9,113 bases of DNA from UBA11606 sp964513285 (GTDB lineage Bacteria; Actinomycetota; Acidimicrobiia; Acidimicrobiales; Aldehydirespiratoraceae). Positions within the stretch are counted from its first letter, which is position 1, and each line of letters begins with the position of its first letter. The position numbers and the translations under genes were made by a program. Below the pieces are notes generated by a model that saw only the letters and a list, made by a program, of their open reading frames with translations, searched no databases and was not told where the DNA came from. Where the stretch lies: positions 1 through 9,113 of the forward strand of contig CAZEML010000177.1 in NCBI GenBank assembly GCA_964513285.1, written 5' to 3'. Positions 1-6,303 of the stretch are shown piece after piece.

Positions 1-309
1 GGCGTCGCGCTTGAGCTTCATCAGGGTGCGGGCGCTGATCTCCTGGGAGTTGTAGCTCTTGCCATCGATGTCGATCGTCCAGTTGGTGCCGACGTGGCGC
101 TTCACCGAGCGGATCGTGCGCTCGGGGTTGGTGATCGCCTGACGCTTGGCGACCTCGCCGACGAGCACCTCACCGTCCTTGGCGAAGGCCACGACGGACG
201 GGGTGGTGCGCGATCCCTCGGCGTTGGGGATCACGACAGGGTCGCCACCTTCGAGAACGGAGACGACGGAGTTGGTCGTACCGAGGTCGATACCGACGGC
301 CTTGGGCAT
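1..309 (-). CDS. dnaK: Chaperone DnaK (Hsp70), N-terminal 103 residues; gene runs off the left edge
   Basis: ATP-dependent cytosolic chaperone that binds unfolded polypeptides with DnaJ and GrpE. The visible 103 residues are the start of the nucleotide-binding domain. The Hsp70 signature IDLGTTNS (residues 7-14, phosphate loop 1) is present, then NAEGSRTTPSVVAF (29-42), VGEVAKRQAITNP (50-62) and the catalytic Lys at position 70 (SVKRHVG), in the same numbering as E. coli DnaK. Between Lys70 and ISARTL the protein is about 24 residues shorter than E. coli DnaK; this is the known Gram-positive/actinobacterial indel state. The ATG at 309-307 is the family's normal start. Only a weak ribosome-binding site (GAAAGTG, 321-327) lies upstream. 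The rest of the gene, and the grpE-dnaJ-hspR that usually follow in actinobacteria, would lie outside the window. A candidate HspR operator sits upstream at 427-453. Confidence 0.97.
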   Translation of the reverse strand, partial: MPKAVGIDLGTTNSVVSVLEGGDPVVIPNAEGSRTTPSVVAFAKDGEVLVGEVAKRQAITNPERTIRSVKRHVGTNWTIDIDGKSYNSQEISARTLMKLKRDA

Positions 310-426
310 ACAGGGGTACTCACTTTCGAGAGACGAGTCAGCTCTGCGCCGCCTCGTTGTGGATTCACGGGGGGGATTCGGTGGTTCCAACCGGCGATGC
401 GGGGGATGCATTCCCGTCGGTACCGA

Positions 427-453
427 AAAGTTGAGTGTGAGCGTATCAACTTT
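427..453 (-). promoter_or_regulatory. HAIR-like inverted repeat upstream of dnaK (candidate HspR operator)
   Basis: A perfect 8-bp inverted repeat, AAAGTTGA-N11-TCAACTTT, lies 118 bp upstream of the dnaK start. Read in the dnaK direction its core is GTTGATA-N7-ACTCAAC, which fits the HspR-associated inverted repeat (CTTGAGT-N7-ACTCAAG) with the correct 7-bp spacing. One half matches at 6 of 7 positions (ACTCAA) and the other at 4 (TTGA). The same stretch holds a possible -35 element (TTGATA, 444-449), with only a poor -10 (TCGGTA, 421-426) 17 bp downstream. The symmetry is seen directly. HspR repression of dnaK operons is known in Streptomyces and Mycobacterium. Assigning this site to HspR is inference, since hspR itself is not in view. 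Confidence 0.5.
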
Positions 454-477
454 CCTCCGAACGCCCCACGCGGCCCG

Positions 478-1281
478 CTACCCCTCGTTCTTGCGCATCT
501 CCCGGTTGAACAGCCGGGCGACGCGGCCCACCGGCACGAAGTTGTGCAGGAACCGGGCCCGGCCCGCGAGGTGACCGGTGACGATGCGGCGCTTGTCCTT
601 GCGGATGGCATCGATGACGGCCTTGGCGACATCCTCGGGCGCGGTCTTGAACATCTTCATCGCCTCGGGGTCATCAGCGACGACGGTGCCGCGCACGATG
701 TTGGTGTCGATCCCGCCAGGGTGCAGCAGGTGCACCTGGATGTGGCTGTCGGCGAGCTCGGCCATCAGCGTCTCGGTGTAGCCCCGCACCGCGAACTTGG
801 TCGCGCAGTAGTCGGCGTTGCCCGGCACCCCGACCAGACCGAAGATGCTCGAGACGTTGACCAACGCCGCCTCCTCGACCGCTTCGAGTTGGGGCATGAA
901 GGCGAGGGTGCCGTGCACGACGCCGTAGAAGTTGACGGCAAACACGTGCTCGATCGCCTTCACCGACGTGTCGACCGCCTTCTCGGTGGAGCCGACGATG
1001 CCCGCGTTGTTGATCACCACGTGCGCATCGCCGAGGGCGGCCCGGCTGGCAGCGGCGAAGTCGAGCATCGCCTGCTCGTCGGCGACGTCGACCACCTGGG
1101 AGAAGACCGGCGGGTCCCCGAGCGGCTCCACCAGCGCCACCGTCTCGGCCAGCCCCGCCTCGTCCACGTCGCAGAGGATCAATCCGGCGACCCCTTCTCG
1201 GGCGAACTCGGTGGCATAGGCCCGGCCCATGCCCGACCCCGCCCCGGTGATCACGATCCGTTTGTCGTCGAGTCGCTCCAT
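478..1281 (-). CDS. Classical short-chain dehydrogenase/reductase (SDR), NAD(P)-dependent
   Basis: A 267-residue oxidoreductase of the classical SDR superfamily, expected to be cytosolic and to act on an alcohol or carbonyl substrate that cannot be named from sequence. The Rossmann cofactor motif TGAGSGMG is at residues 12-19. Asp38 at the end of the second strand favours NAD(H) over NADP(H). NNAG is at 91-94, and the catalytic tetrad is Asn117, Ser145, Tyr158 and Lys162 (YCATK), with the usual 13-residue Ser-Tyr spacing. PGGIDT (168-173) matches the conserved PG motif after the active site. The C-terminal ~60 residues are basic (KDKRRIVTGH, GRARFLHNF, NREMRKNEG); the same kind of tail occurs in many actinobacterial SDRs. 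The ATG at 1281-1279 places the Rossmann fold at the N terminus as expected. There is no Shine-Dalgarno, but a -10-like TACCGT ends 6 nt before the ATG. It lies between amt and dnaK on the same strand, and its neighbours give no functional clue. Confidence 0.93.
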   Translation of the reverse strand: MERLDDKRIVITGAGSGMGRAYATEFAREGVAGLILCDVDEAGLAETVALVEPLGDPPVFSQVVDVADEQAMLDFAAASRAALGDAHVVINNAGIVGSTEKAVDTSVKAIEHVFAVNFYGVVHGTLAFMPQLEAVEEAALVNVSSIFGLVGVPGNADYCATKFAVRGYTETLMAELADSHIQVHLLHPGGIDTNIVRGTVVADDPEAMKMFKTAPEDVAKAVIDAIRKDKRRIVTGHLAGRARFLHNFVPVGRVARLFNREMRKNEG

Positions 1282-1287
1282 GGAGCG

Positions 1288-1293
1288 ACGGTA
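1288..1293 (-). promoter_or_regulatory. Candidate -10 element (TACCGT) of a leaderless promoter for the SDR gene
   Basis: TACCGT on the minus strand matches the TANNNT pattern of actinobacterial housekeeping promoters and is followed by 6 nt and then the ATG. Transcription would therefore start at or next to the start codon, which fits the absence of any Shine-Dalgarno. No convincing -35 is visible at 17-18 bp. The same geometry recurs upstream of other genes in this window. Confidence 0.4.
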
Positions 1294-1443
1294 GCCCGTT
1301 GGCGGAAGCGCTCCGAAAACGCGGCACCGCCGGCCCCGACGACCCTCCAGGGGGGAGTGGTCGAATCGTCGGAACCGGCGGGCGCCGTGGCTGACCGGCC
1401 GCCGAGAAGAGGGCCGGGTGCCCCCGGGAGGGGGGATTCAGTT

Positions 1444-1462
1444 CCGCACGCAGCGCGTGCGG
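1444..1462 (-). terminator. GC-rich hairpin downstream of amt
   Basis: CCGCACGC-AGC-GCGTGCGG forms a perfect 8-bp stem with a 3-nt loop, starting 12 bp after the amt stop codon. There is no T-tract behind it, as is usual for terminators in high-GC actinobacteria. Its position and strength make it the likely end of the amt transcript, leaving the SDR gene with its own promoter. Confidence 0.6.
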
Positions 1463-1474
1463 CGAGTGAGGCGA

Positions 1475-2890
1475 TCAGCCGCCGCCGACGGCCTCGAGGC
1501 CGTAGCCGGCCGAGCCGTGCTCGGCGACGTCGAGGCCCATGACCTCTTCTTCCTCGTCGACCCGCAGGCCGAGGGTGGCCTTGAGGGCAGCGAAGAGGAC
1601 GTAGGAGGTGACACCGACCCAAGCGATCACGATCAGGACCATGACGAGCTGCATGATCAGCTGGTCGAGGCCACCGCCGTAGATGAGGCCGGCATCGTCA
1701 CGACCGAGAAACGCATCGTCGTACTTGGCGAAGATGCCGATCGAGAGGGTGCCCCAGATGCCACAGGTGCCGTGGACCGAGATGGCGCCGACCGGGTCGT
1801 CGATCTTGATCGAGTCGAAGGCGAGGACCGAGAAGACCACGATCAGGCCGCCGATGAGGCCGATGACGAACGCAGCCCACGGATCGACGGCACCGACGGG
1901 AGCGGTGATCGACACGAGGCCGGCGAGGGCACCGTTGCCGGCCATGGCCACGTCGGCCTTGCCGGTCTTCATCCAGATGATGAGGGTCGCACCGATCACA
2001 CCGGCCGCCGCAGCGATCAGGGTGTTCATGGCGAGGAAGGCGAGGAACTCATCCGCGATGAGCTCGGAGCCGGCGTTGAAGCCGAACCAACCGAACCAGA
2101 GGATGAAGACACCGATCACGGCGTAGCCGATGTTGTGGCCCGGAATGGCACGAGGCTTGCCGTCCTCGCCGTACTTCCCGATACGAGGACCGACCAGGTA
2201 GGCACCGACGAGTGCAGCGACCGCACCGGTGAGGTGCACGATGGTCGAACCAGCGAAGTCCGAGTAGACGGCGTCACCGATCGACATCTGAGCGATGAGG
2301 CCACCGCCCCAGGTCCAGTGGACGACGACCGGGTAGATCACGGCGGTCATGACGGCCGCGAAGATCAGGTAGGTCGTGAACTTGGTGCGCTCAGCGAGGG
2401 CGCCCGAGGCAATCGTGACCGCGGTCGCGGCGAACACGACCTGGAAGAAGAAGGTCGCCGCCGGGGACAGGGCCGGAACGATCGATCCGTCATCGCCGAC
2501 CGCGGCGATCAGGTTGATGTTGTCCATGCTGTCGAGGAGCAGCATGTCCCCGAAGCCACCGATCCAGTCGTTGCCACCGGAGCCGTAGGCGATGGTGAAG
2601 CCGACCAGGAAGAACATGGTCACGCCCACCGCCATGTCGGCGAGGTTCTTGGCCATGATGTTGGCGAGGTTCTTCGCTCGGGTCAGACCTGCTTCGACGA
2701 ACGCGAAGCCGGCCTGCATGAGGAAGACCAGACAGCCGGCAACGACGAGCCACAGGTTGTCCAGGACGGCCTGGGTGTAGCCACCCGCCTCCGCGAGGGC
2801 CTCGTTGGAGGCCTCCTGGCCGAGCGCCGGTGACGCCCAGAGCACCGTGGTCACGCCGAGCCCGAGGGCCAAGGCGGATTTCTTGAACAT
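1475..2890 (-). CDS. amt: Ammonium transporter, Amt family
   Basis: A 471-residue membrane channel/transporter that takes up ammonium. A signal peptide is likely (MFKKSALALG, hydrophobic core to Ala-Ser, cleavage after ALG near residue 24), as in other bacterial Amt proteins with a periplasmic N terminus. About eleven hydrophobic segments follow. Diagnostic features are MQAGFAFVEAGLTRAKN (58-74), a Phe-rich stretch around 147-153 matching the pore gate region, DFAGSTIVHL with Asp211 and pore His219, and SVHGTCGIWG with the second pore His373. The cytosolic tail (about 440-471) carries the conserved LRV-acidic-GLD-EHG pattern, the region that in Amt proteins engages the channel body and PII protein. 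The reading frame stays open to 3085, but the start at 2890 is favoured by the signal peptide and by AAAGGA (2898-2903) 7 nt upstream. The upstream region overlaps the regulator's coding sequence and gives no transporter-like residues. No glnK/PII gene follows, unlike many amtB loci. The upstream regulator and the site at 2935-2961 suggest nitrogen control. Confidence 0.97.
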   Translation of the reverse strand: MFKKSALALGLGVTTVLWASPALGQEASNEALAEAGGYTQAVLDNLWLVVAGCLVFLMQAGFAFVEAGLTRAKNLANIMAKNLADMAVGVTMFFLVGFTIAYGSGGNDWIGGFGDMLLLDSMDNINLIAAVGDDGSIVPALSPAATFFFQVVFAATAVTIASGALAERTKFTTYLIFAAVMTAVIYPVVVHWTWGGGLIAQMSIGDAVYSDFAGSTIVHLTGAVAALVGAYLVGPRIGKYGEDGKPRAIPGHNIGYAVIGVFILWFGWFGFNAGSELIADEFLAFLAMNTLIAAAAGVIGATLIIWMKTGKADVAMAGNGALAGLVSITAPVGAVDPWAAFVIGLIGGLIVVFSVLAFDSIKIDDPVGAISVHGTCGIWGTLSIGIFAKYDDAFLGRDDAGLIYGGGLDQLIMQLVMVLIVIAWVGVTSYVLFAALKATLGLRVDEEEEVMGLDVAEHGSAGYGLEAVGGG

Positions 2891-2918
2891 GACGGATTCC
2901 TTTCTCGGATTGCGACGC

Positions 2919-2961
2919 AAGCTAGGAACCCGGGTTTTCCGGTCAGTTTTCGGTGTGTTAC
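2919..2961 (-). promoter_or_regulatory. Candidate amt promoter: GlnR-box-like triple half-site plus -10 TAGCTT
   Basis: On the minus strand, positions 2961 to 2935 read GTAAC-N6-AAAAC-N6-GAAAA: three half-sites with starts exactly 11 bp apart. Ten bases later comes TAGCTT (2919-2924), a good -10 hexamer. Transcription would start near 2912, giving a ~22-nt leader that includes the AAAGGA ribosome-binding site of amt. The first half-site overlaps the stop codon of the upstream regulator. The pattern resembles the published actinobacterial GlnR box (gTnAc-n6-GaAAc repeats), recalled from the literature. Binding by the neighbouring regulator is inference, supported by the same architecture at its own promoter. 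Confidence 0.5.
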
Positions 2962-3470
2962 CCGTTCGCTGCCAGTTGCTGACCGACATCTGACGGCGCG
3001 TCGAGCAGGTAGCCCCGGCCGCGCACGGTTCGGATTTGAAGGCCCACCTCGGCCACCCGACGACGCACACGAGAGATGTGGACATCGAGCGCGTTGCGGG
3101 GCGGTGCCTCCTCGGGCCACACCGACTCGGTGAGGTCGCGGCGCGACACCACCGCGCCGAAACGCTTCAACAGCGCGTCGACGACGCGACCCTCGACCGG
3201 CGACAACGGGACGGTCTCGCCGCGGAACCGGAGCACGCCTTCACTCGACAGCGAAGGCCGGTGCCGGGCCTCGGCCCGGCGAGCGAGGGTGTCGGCCCGG
3301 ATCCGCACGTCACCCTGGTCGGCCGGGAGCCGGACCCAGTCCTCGAGCTCGTCGGGCGGTTCGGGCGGCATGACGTCGGCGTCCACCACCACCAGCCGGG
3401 GAATCCCCTCGGCGCGCAGCTGCTCCAGTTGGGCTCGAGCGGCGGGCCACCTGACGAGACGGACGTCCAT
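2958..3470 (-). CDS. OmpR/PhoB-type winged-helix regulator with shortened receiver, GlnR-like candidate
   Basis: A 170-residue DNA-binding protein. Residues ~79-157 form a complete OmpR-type winged helix: LSPVEGRVVDALL (first helices), VVSRRDLTESVWP, the recognition helix RNALDVHISRVRRRV (125-139) and the wing IRTVRGRGYLLD (146-157). The N-terminal ~68 residues are too short for a normal ~120-residue receiver. They keep a strand ending in acids (RLVVVDAD, 25-32) and a DWVRLP piece followed by a helix, resembling the third and fifth strands of a receiver with the middle missing. The protein is therefore unlikely to be controlled by normal phosphorylation, much like actinobacterial GlnR, an OmpR-family nitrogen regulator with an atypical receiver. 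It lies 67 bp upstream of amt on the same strand. The ATG at 3470 has no Shine-Dalgarno, but TACCTT lies 6 nt before it, which suggests a leaderless message. The exact orthology (GlnR or another short wHTH family) cannot be settled here. Confidence 0.9.
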   Translation of the reverse strand: MDVRLVRWPAARAQLEQLRAEGIPRLVVVDADVMPPEPPDELEDWVRLPADQGDVRIRADTLARRAEARHRPSLSSEGVLRFRGETVPLSPVEGRVVDALLKRFGAVVSRRDLTESVWPEEAPPRNALDVHISRVRRRVAEVGLQIRTVRGRGYLLDAPSDVGQQLAANG

Positions 3471-3476
3471 GCCGGG

Positions 3477-3519
3477 AAGGTAGACACGCCCGATTTCGGG
3501 ATTGTTTCGCAGATGTGAA
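3477..3519 (-). promoter_or_regulatory. Candidate promoter of the winged-helix regulator: triple 11-bp half-site plus -10 TACCTT
   Basis: On the minus strand, positions 3519 to 3493 read TTCAC-N6-GAAAC-N6-GAAAT, then 10 bp, then TACCTT (3477-3482), then 6 bp and the ATG. Half-site phase (11 bp) and distance to the -10 (10 bp) are identical to those at the amt promoter. The site would cover the -35 region, a usual position for an OmpR-family activator. On the plus strand the same bases include a GTTTC-N8-GAAAC inverted repeat (3504-3521) and CCCGA-TT-TCGGG (3489-3500). Autoregulation is inferred. Confidence 0.5.
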
Positions 3520-3616
3520 ACGTGCTGACCCTCGCGGCGGTCATCGCGCGACGACCGAAACCGTCGCTCTTCGACGTCGACCTGACCGGATTGCGCGGGG
3601 GAAACCAGCCTGCGGC
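3520..3616. other. Divergent intergenic stretch with two short inverted repeats
   Basis: This stretch separates the regulator (minus) from the Fe-S oxidoreductase (plus). It contains GCGACG-N8-CGTCGC (3548-3567) and the perfect 10-bp palindrome TCGACGTCGA (3571-3580), both upstream of the Fe-S gene's -10 candidate. Short GC-rich palindromes are common by chance in such DNA, so a regulatory role is only possible. No small ORF or RNA gene is evident. Confidence 0.25.
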
Positions 3617-3622
3617 TAGATT
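3617..3622 (+). promoter_or_regulatory. Candidate -10 element (TAGATT) for the Fe-S oxidoreductase gene
   Basis: TAGATT matches TATAAT at four positions, stands out in very GC-rich DNA and ends 9 nt before the ATG at 3632. No Shine-Dalgarno lies in between, so the transcript would have little or no leader. The best -35 look-alike (TTGCGC, 3591-3596) is 20 bp away, which is too far for a standard promoter. Confidence 0.4.
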
Positions 3623-3631
3623 TTCGGCGCC

Positions 3632-6289
3632 ATGCAATCGCGCCTGAAACCCCACCACCTCGTCCGCATCATCGGCGTGGGTGTCGCCCTCTTCACGTTC
3701 GGTTCGTACCTCGCGCCGTTCATCACCGACTTCGAGGAGGCGTCCGACGTCACCCGCAAGGTGTTCGGGAACATCCCAGGGGGCTTGAAGCTCGCCTTCT
3801 ACACCGTGATCCCGATGCTGCTCGTCTATGGCGCGTGGATGGCGTCGTACCGGGTGAAGAACTGGGAACGCGGTCGCCCCGACAACCGCCGCACCACGCT
3901 GAAGAACGCGAAGACCCGCATGGGGGACTTCCGCGCCGGCGTCTACATGCAGACCCTGCTGCGCGAACCGGGCGCCGGGATCATGCACTCGATGATCTAC
4001 TTCGGGTTCATCGTGCTGCTCGGCGTCACCACGGTGCTCGAGGTCAACCACCAGGTGCCGACCGACCTCAAGTTCCTGCACGGCGACGTCTACCGGGCCT
4101 ACGCCTTCATCGGCGACGCGGCCGGCCTGGTCTTCACGATCGGCATCGTGTGGGCGATCATCCGCCGCTACGGCCCGTTCGGCCTGCGTCCCTACCGGAT
4201 CCGCATCAAGAGCAAGCCCGAGCACGCCGTCATCCTCGGCACCTTCCTCGCCATCTCGATCACCGGCTTCGGCGCCGAGATGTTCCGCATCGCCCTCGAG
4301 GGCATGCCCGAGTACGAGCGGTGGAGCTTCACCGGCTACCCGCTCGCCACCCTGGTCGAGGACAACGCCAACCTCGCCGGCTGGCACCAGTTCTGGTGGA
4401 TCGCCCACGTCGTCAGCTTCATCGCCTTCCTCGTGATCCTGCCCACGACGATGCTGCGCCACATGTTCACCTCGCCGCTGAACATGTACCTCAAGGACAA
4501 GGACCGCCCGAAGGGCGCGATGAAGCCGATGCCCAACCTGGTCGAGGGCGACACCGAGCTCGAGACCTTCGGCGCCAGCGTCATCGGGGGCTTCACCCGC
4601 AAGCAGCTGCTCGACCCCGACGCCTGCCCCAGGCGCGCCCGACGCACCTCGGTGTGCCCGGCCCACGCGACCGGTAAGCCGCTCGACCCGCGCGAGATCG
4701 TGCTGAAGACCGGCGAGGTCATGTCGCGCACCGGCGATCCCGCCGTCTCGCCCCCCATCGGGGTCGACGACGAGATCCAGGTCCCCGCCAACTGGATGTT
4801 CGACCGGGTGAGCCAGGCCGAGCTGTGGAGCTGCACCTCCTGCAAGGCGTGCGACGAGATCTGCCCGGTCAACATCGAGATCCTCGACAAGATCCTCGAC
4901 ATGCGTCGCTACCTGACGCTGATGGAGTCCGACTTCCCGTCCGAGCTGGGCCAGGCGTTCCGCTCGATGGAGAACTCGTCCAACCCGTGGGGCATGTCCC
5001 AGGGCGAGCGCGCCGACTGGACCCAGGCTGTCGACGGCATCACCATCCTCGAGGGCGGCGACCCGATGGAGGCCGAGTACCTCTACTGGGTCGGTTGCGC
5101 CGGATCGTTCGACGACAAGAACAAGAAGGTCACCCAGTCGATGGCCAAGCTGATGCAGCGGGCCGACGTCGACTTCGCCATCCTCGGCCCGTCCGAGGCG
5201 TGCACCGGTGACTCCGCTCGCCGCTCGGGCAACGAGTACCTGTTCCAGATGCTCGCCACCCAGAACGTCGAGACCCTCAACGCGATGGGCGTGAAGAAGA
5301 TCGTCACCCAGTGCCCGCACTGCTTCAACACCCTCGCCAACGAGTACCCGCAGCTCGGCGGTCACTACGAGGTCGTGCATCACAGCCAGTTCCTCGAGTG
5401 GCTGGTCGATCAGGGTCGCCTCGACCTCGACGGCGCCGAACTCGACGAGCGGGTCGTCTACCACGACTCCTGCTACCTCGGCCGCCACAACGACGTCTAC
5501 ATGGCGCCCCGCAAGGTGCTCGGTTCGCTCGGCGGCATCCAGCTGGTCGAGGCCGAACGCAGCGGCACCAAGGGCATGTGCTGTGGCGCCGGTGGCGCAC
5601 GCATGTGGATGGAAGAGGACATCGGCGACAAGGTCAACGACGTCCGCGCCCAGGAGCTGGTCGACACCGGTGCTGACCGGGTCGCGGTCGCCTGCCCGTT
5701 CTGTTACGTGATGATGGACGACGGCGTGAAGGCCGCCGGCAAGGAAGAGGACGAGGTCCGCGTCGCCGACATCGCCATCACCGTGCTCGAAGCGATCGAG
5801 ACCGGCGAGGCCAACCGCGAGGCGACCGAGTTCGCCCAGCAGGCCGAACTCGCCGGCCTCTCGCGCCAGACCCCGCAGGGCGACATCAGCGGTGGCGACG
5901 TGGCCGTCGCCGTCGCCGAGCCGGCCGTCGAGATCCAGAGCTTCGCCTCCACCGTCGACGCTCAGCCCGCCGAGGACGAGGCCGAGACGAGCACCGAACT
6001 GCCCTCGATCGCGGAGACCGAGCCCGACGACCTCAAGGTCATCAAGGGCATCGGCCCCAAGCTCGAGGCACTGCTGCACGAGCTCGGGATCGTCACCTAC
6101 GAGCAGATCGCGGCCTTCCCGGCCGACTACATCGAGAAGCTCGACGACTACCTCGCGTTCGACGGTCGCATCAACCGCGACGACTGGGTCGGTCAGGCGA
6201 CCGAGCTGGCGCAGACCCGCGACGCCAAGACGGCCGAGCTCCCCGAGCTGCCCGACGAGCGTCCCGAGAACGCCACCCAGCAGGACTGA
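3632..6289 (+). CDS. Membrane-anchored Fe-S oxidoreductase with two CCG-type domains (HdrD/GlpC-like, Rv0338c-related)
   Basis: An 885-residue predicted electron-transfer protein; substrate unknown. The N-terminal ~280 residues hold about six membrane segments (near 11-31, 50-72, 118-138, 157-177, 199-219, 253-275), resembling the NarI-type cytochrome b domain, with His119, His252, His259 and His277 available as haem ligands. Then comes a ferredoxin-like region. The second motif is intact (Cys401, 404, 407, 411, then Pro). The first reads C332-PRRARR-TSV-C342P, with Arg335 and Arg338 where the family normally has Cys. Two cysteine-rich CCG domains follow: Cys489, Cys524 (ACTGD), Cys561, Cys564; and Cys614, Cys650-651, Cys688, Cys691. 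An acidic, Ala-rich linker (~725-798) leads to a helix-hairpin-helix-like tail (DDLKVIKGIGPKLEALL, ~799-870). Overall length and order match M. tuberculosis Rv0338c (about 880 residues by memory). The start has no Shine-Dalgarno but puts the first membrane helix at the N terminus. The pyrophosphatase gene follows 14 bp later, probably in one operon. Confidence 0.9.
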   Translation: MQSRLKPHHLVRIIGVGVALFTFGSYLAPFITDFEEASDVTRKVFGNIPGGLKLAFYTVIPMLLVYGAWMASYRVKNWERGRPDNRRTTLKNAKTRMGDFRAGVYMQTLLREPGAGIMHSMIYFGFIVLLGVTTVLEVNHQVPTDLKFLHGDVYRAYAFIGDAAGLVFTIGIVWAIIRRYGPFGLRPYRIRIKSKPEHAVILGTFLAISITGFGAEMFRIALEGMPEYERWSFTGYPLATLVEDNANLAGWHQFWWIAHVVSFIAFLVILPTTMLRHMFTSPLNMYLKDKDRPKGAMKPMPNLVEGDTELETFGASVIGGFTRKQLLDPDACPRRARRTSVCPAHATGKPLDPREIVLKTGEVMSRTGDPAVSPPIGVDDEIQVPANWMFDRVSQAELWSCTSCKACDEICPVNIEILDKILDMRRYLTLMESDFPSELGQAFRSMENSSNPWGMSQGERADWTQAVDGITILEGGDPMEAEYLYWVGCAGSFDDKNKKVTQSMAKLMQRADVDFAILGPSEACTGDSARRSGNEYLFQMLATQNVETLNAMGVKKIVTQCPHCFNTLANEYPQLGGHYEVVHHSQFLEWLVDQGRLDLDGAELDERVVYHDSCYLGRHNDVYMAPRKVLGSLGGIQLVEAERSGTKGMCCGAGGARMWMEEDIGDKVNDVRAQELVDTGADRVAVACPFCYVMMDDGVKAAGKEEDEVRVADIAITVLEAIETGEANREATEFAQQAELAGLSRQTPQGDISGGDVAVAVAEPAVEIQSFASTVDAQPAEDEAETSTELPSIAETEPDDLKVIKGIGPKLEALLHELGIVTYEQIAAFPADYIEKLDDYLAFDGRINRDDWVGQATELAQTRDAKTAELPELPDERPENATQQD

Positions 6290-6303
6290 AACCCCGCCCC
6301 ATC

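Noticed and set aside
361..395. SigH/ECF-type dnaK promoter based on GGAACC on the minus strand
   Set aside because: No GTT-type -10 is found at the required 16-19 bp downstream, so the GGAAC match alone is not enough.
402..415. GGG-ATGCAT-CCC-like imperfect palindrome upstream of dnaK
   Set aside because: It has internal mismatches and no link to a known operator; it is likely a chance symmetry.
427..453. CIRCE element (HrcA site) before dnaK
   Set aside because: The repeat lacks the TTAGCACTC/GAGTGCTAA arms and the N9 spacing; the HAIR form fits better.
94..1542. 482-codon plus-strand frame opposite dnaK and the SDR gene
   Set aside because: It spans two well-supported genes and the gaps around them, and the product has shadow-type composition with no motif.
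1418..2833. 471-codon plus-strand frame opposite amt
   Set aside because: The product is an Asp/Glu/Gly/His-rich shadow, whereas the opposite strand encodes an unmistakable Amt protein.
2891..3085. Upstream extension of the amt frame (65 extra residues)
   Set aside because: It would run through the regulator gene and the promoter, bury the signal peptide, and ignore the good ribosome-binding site before 2890.
3167..6079. 970-codon open frame on the minus strand opposite the Fe-S oxidoreductase
   Set aside because: It mirrors the codon bias of the real plus-strand gene: its translation is low-complexity and rich in Asp, Gly, His, Val and Leu with no recognisable domain, and it overlaps the well-supported regulator at its far end. 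Long antisense frames are expected in such GC-rich DNA.
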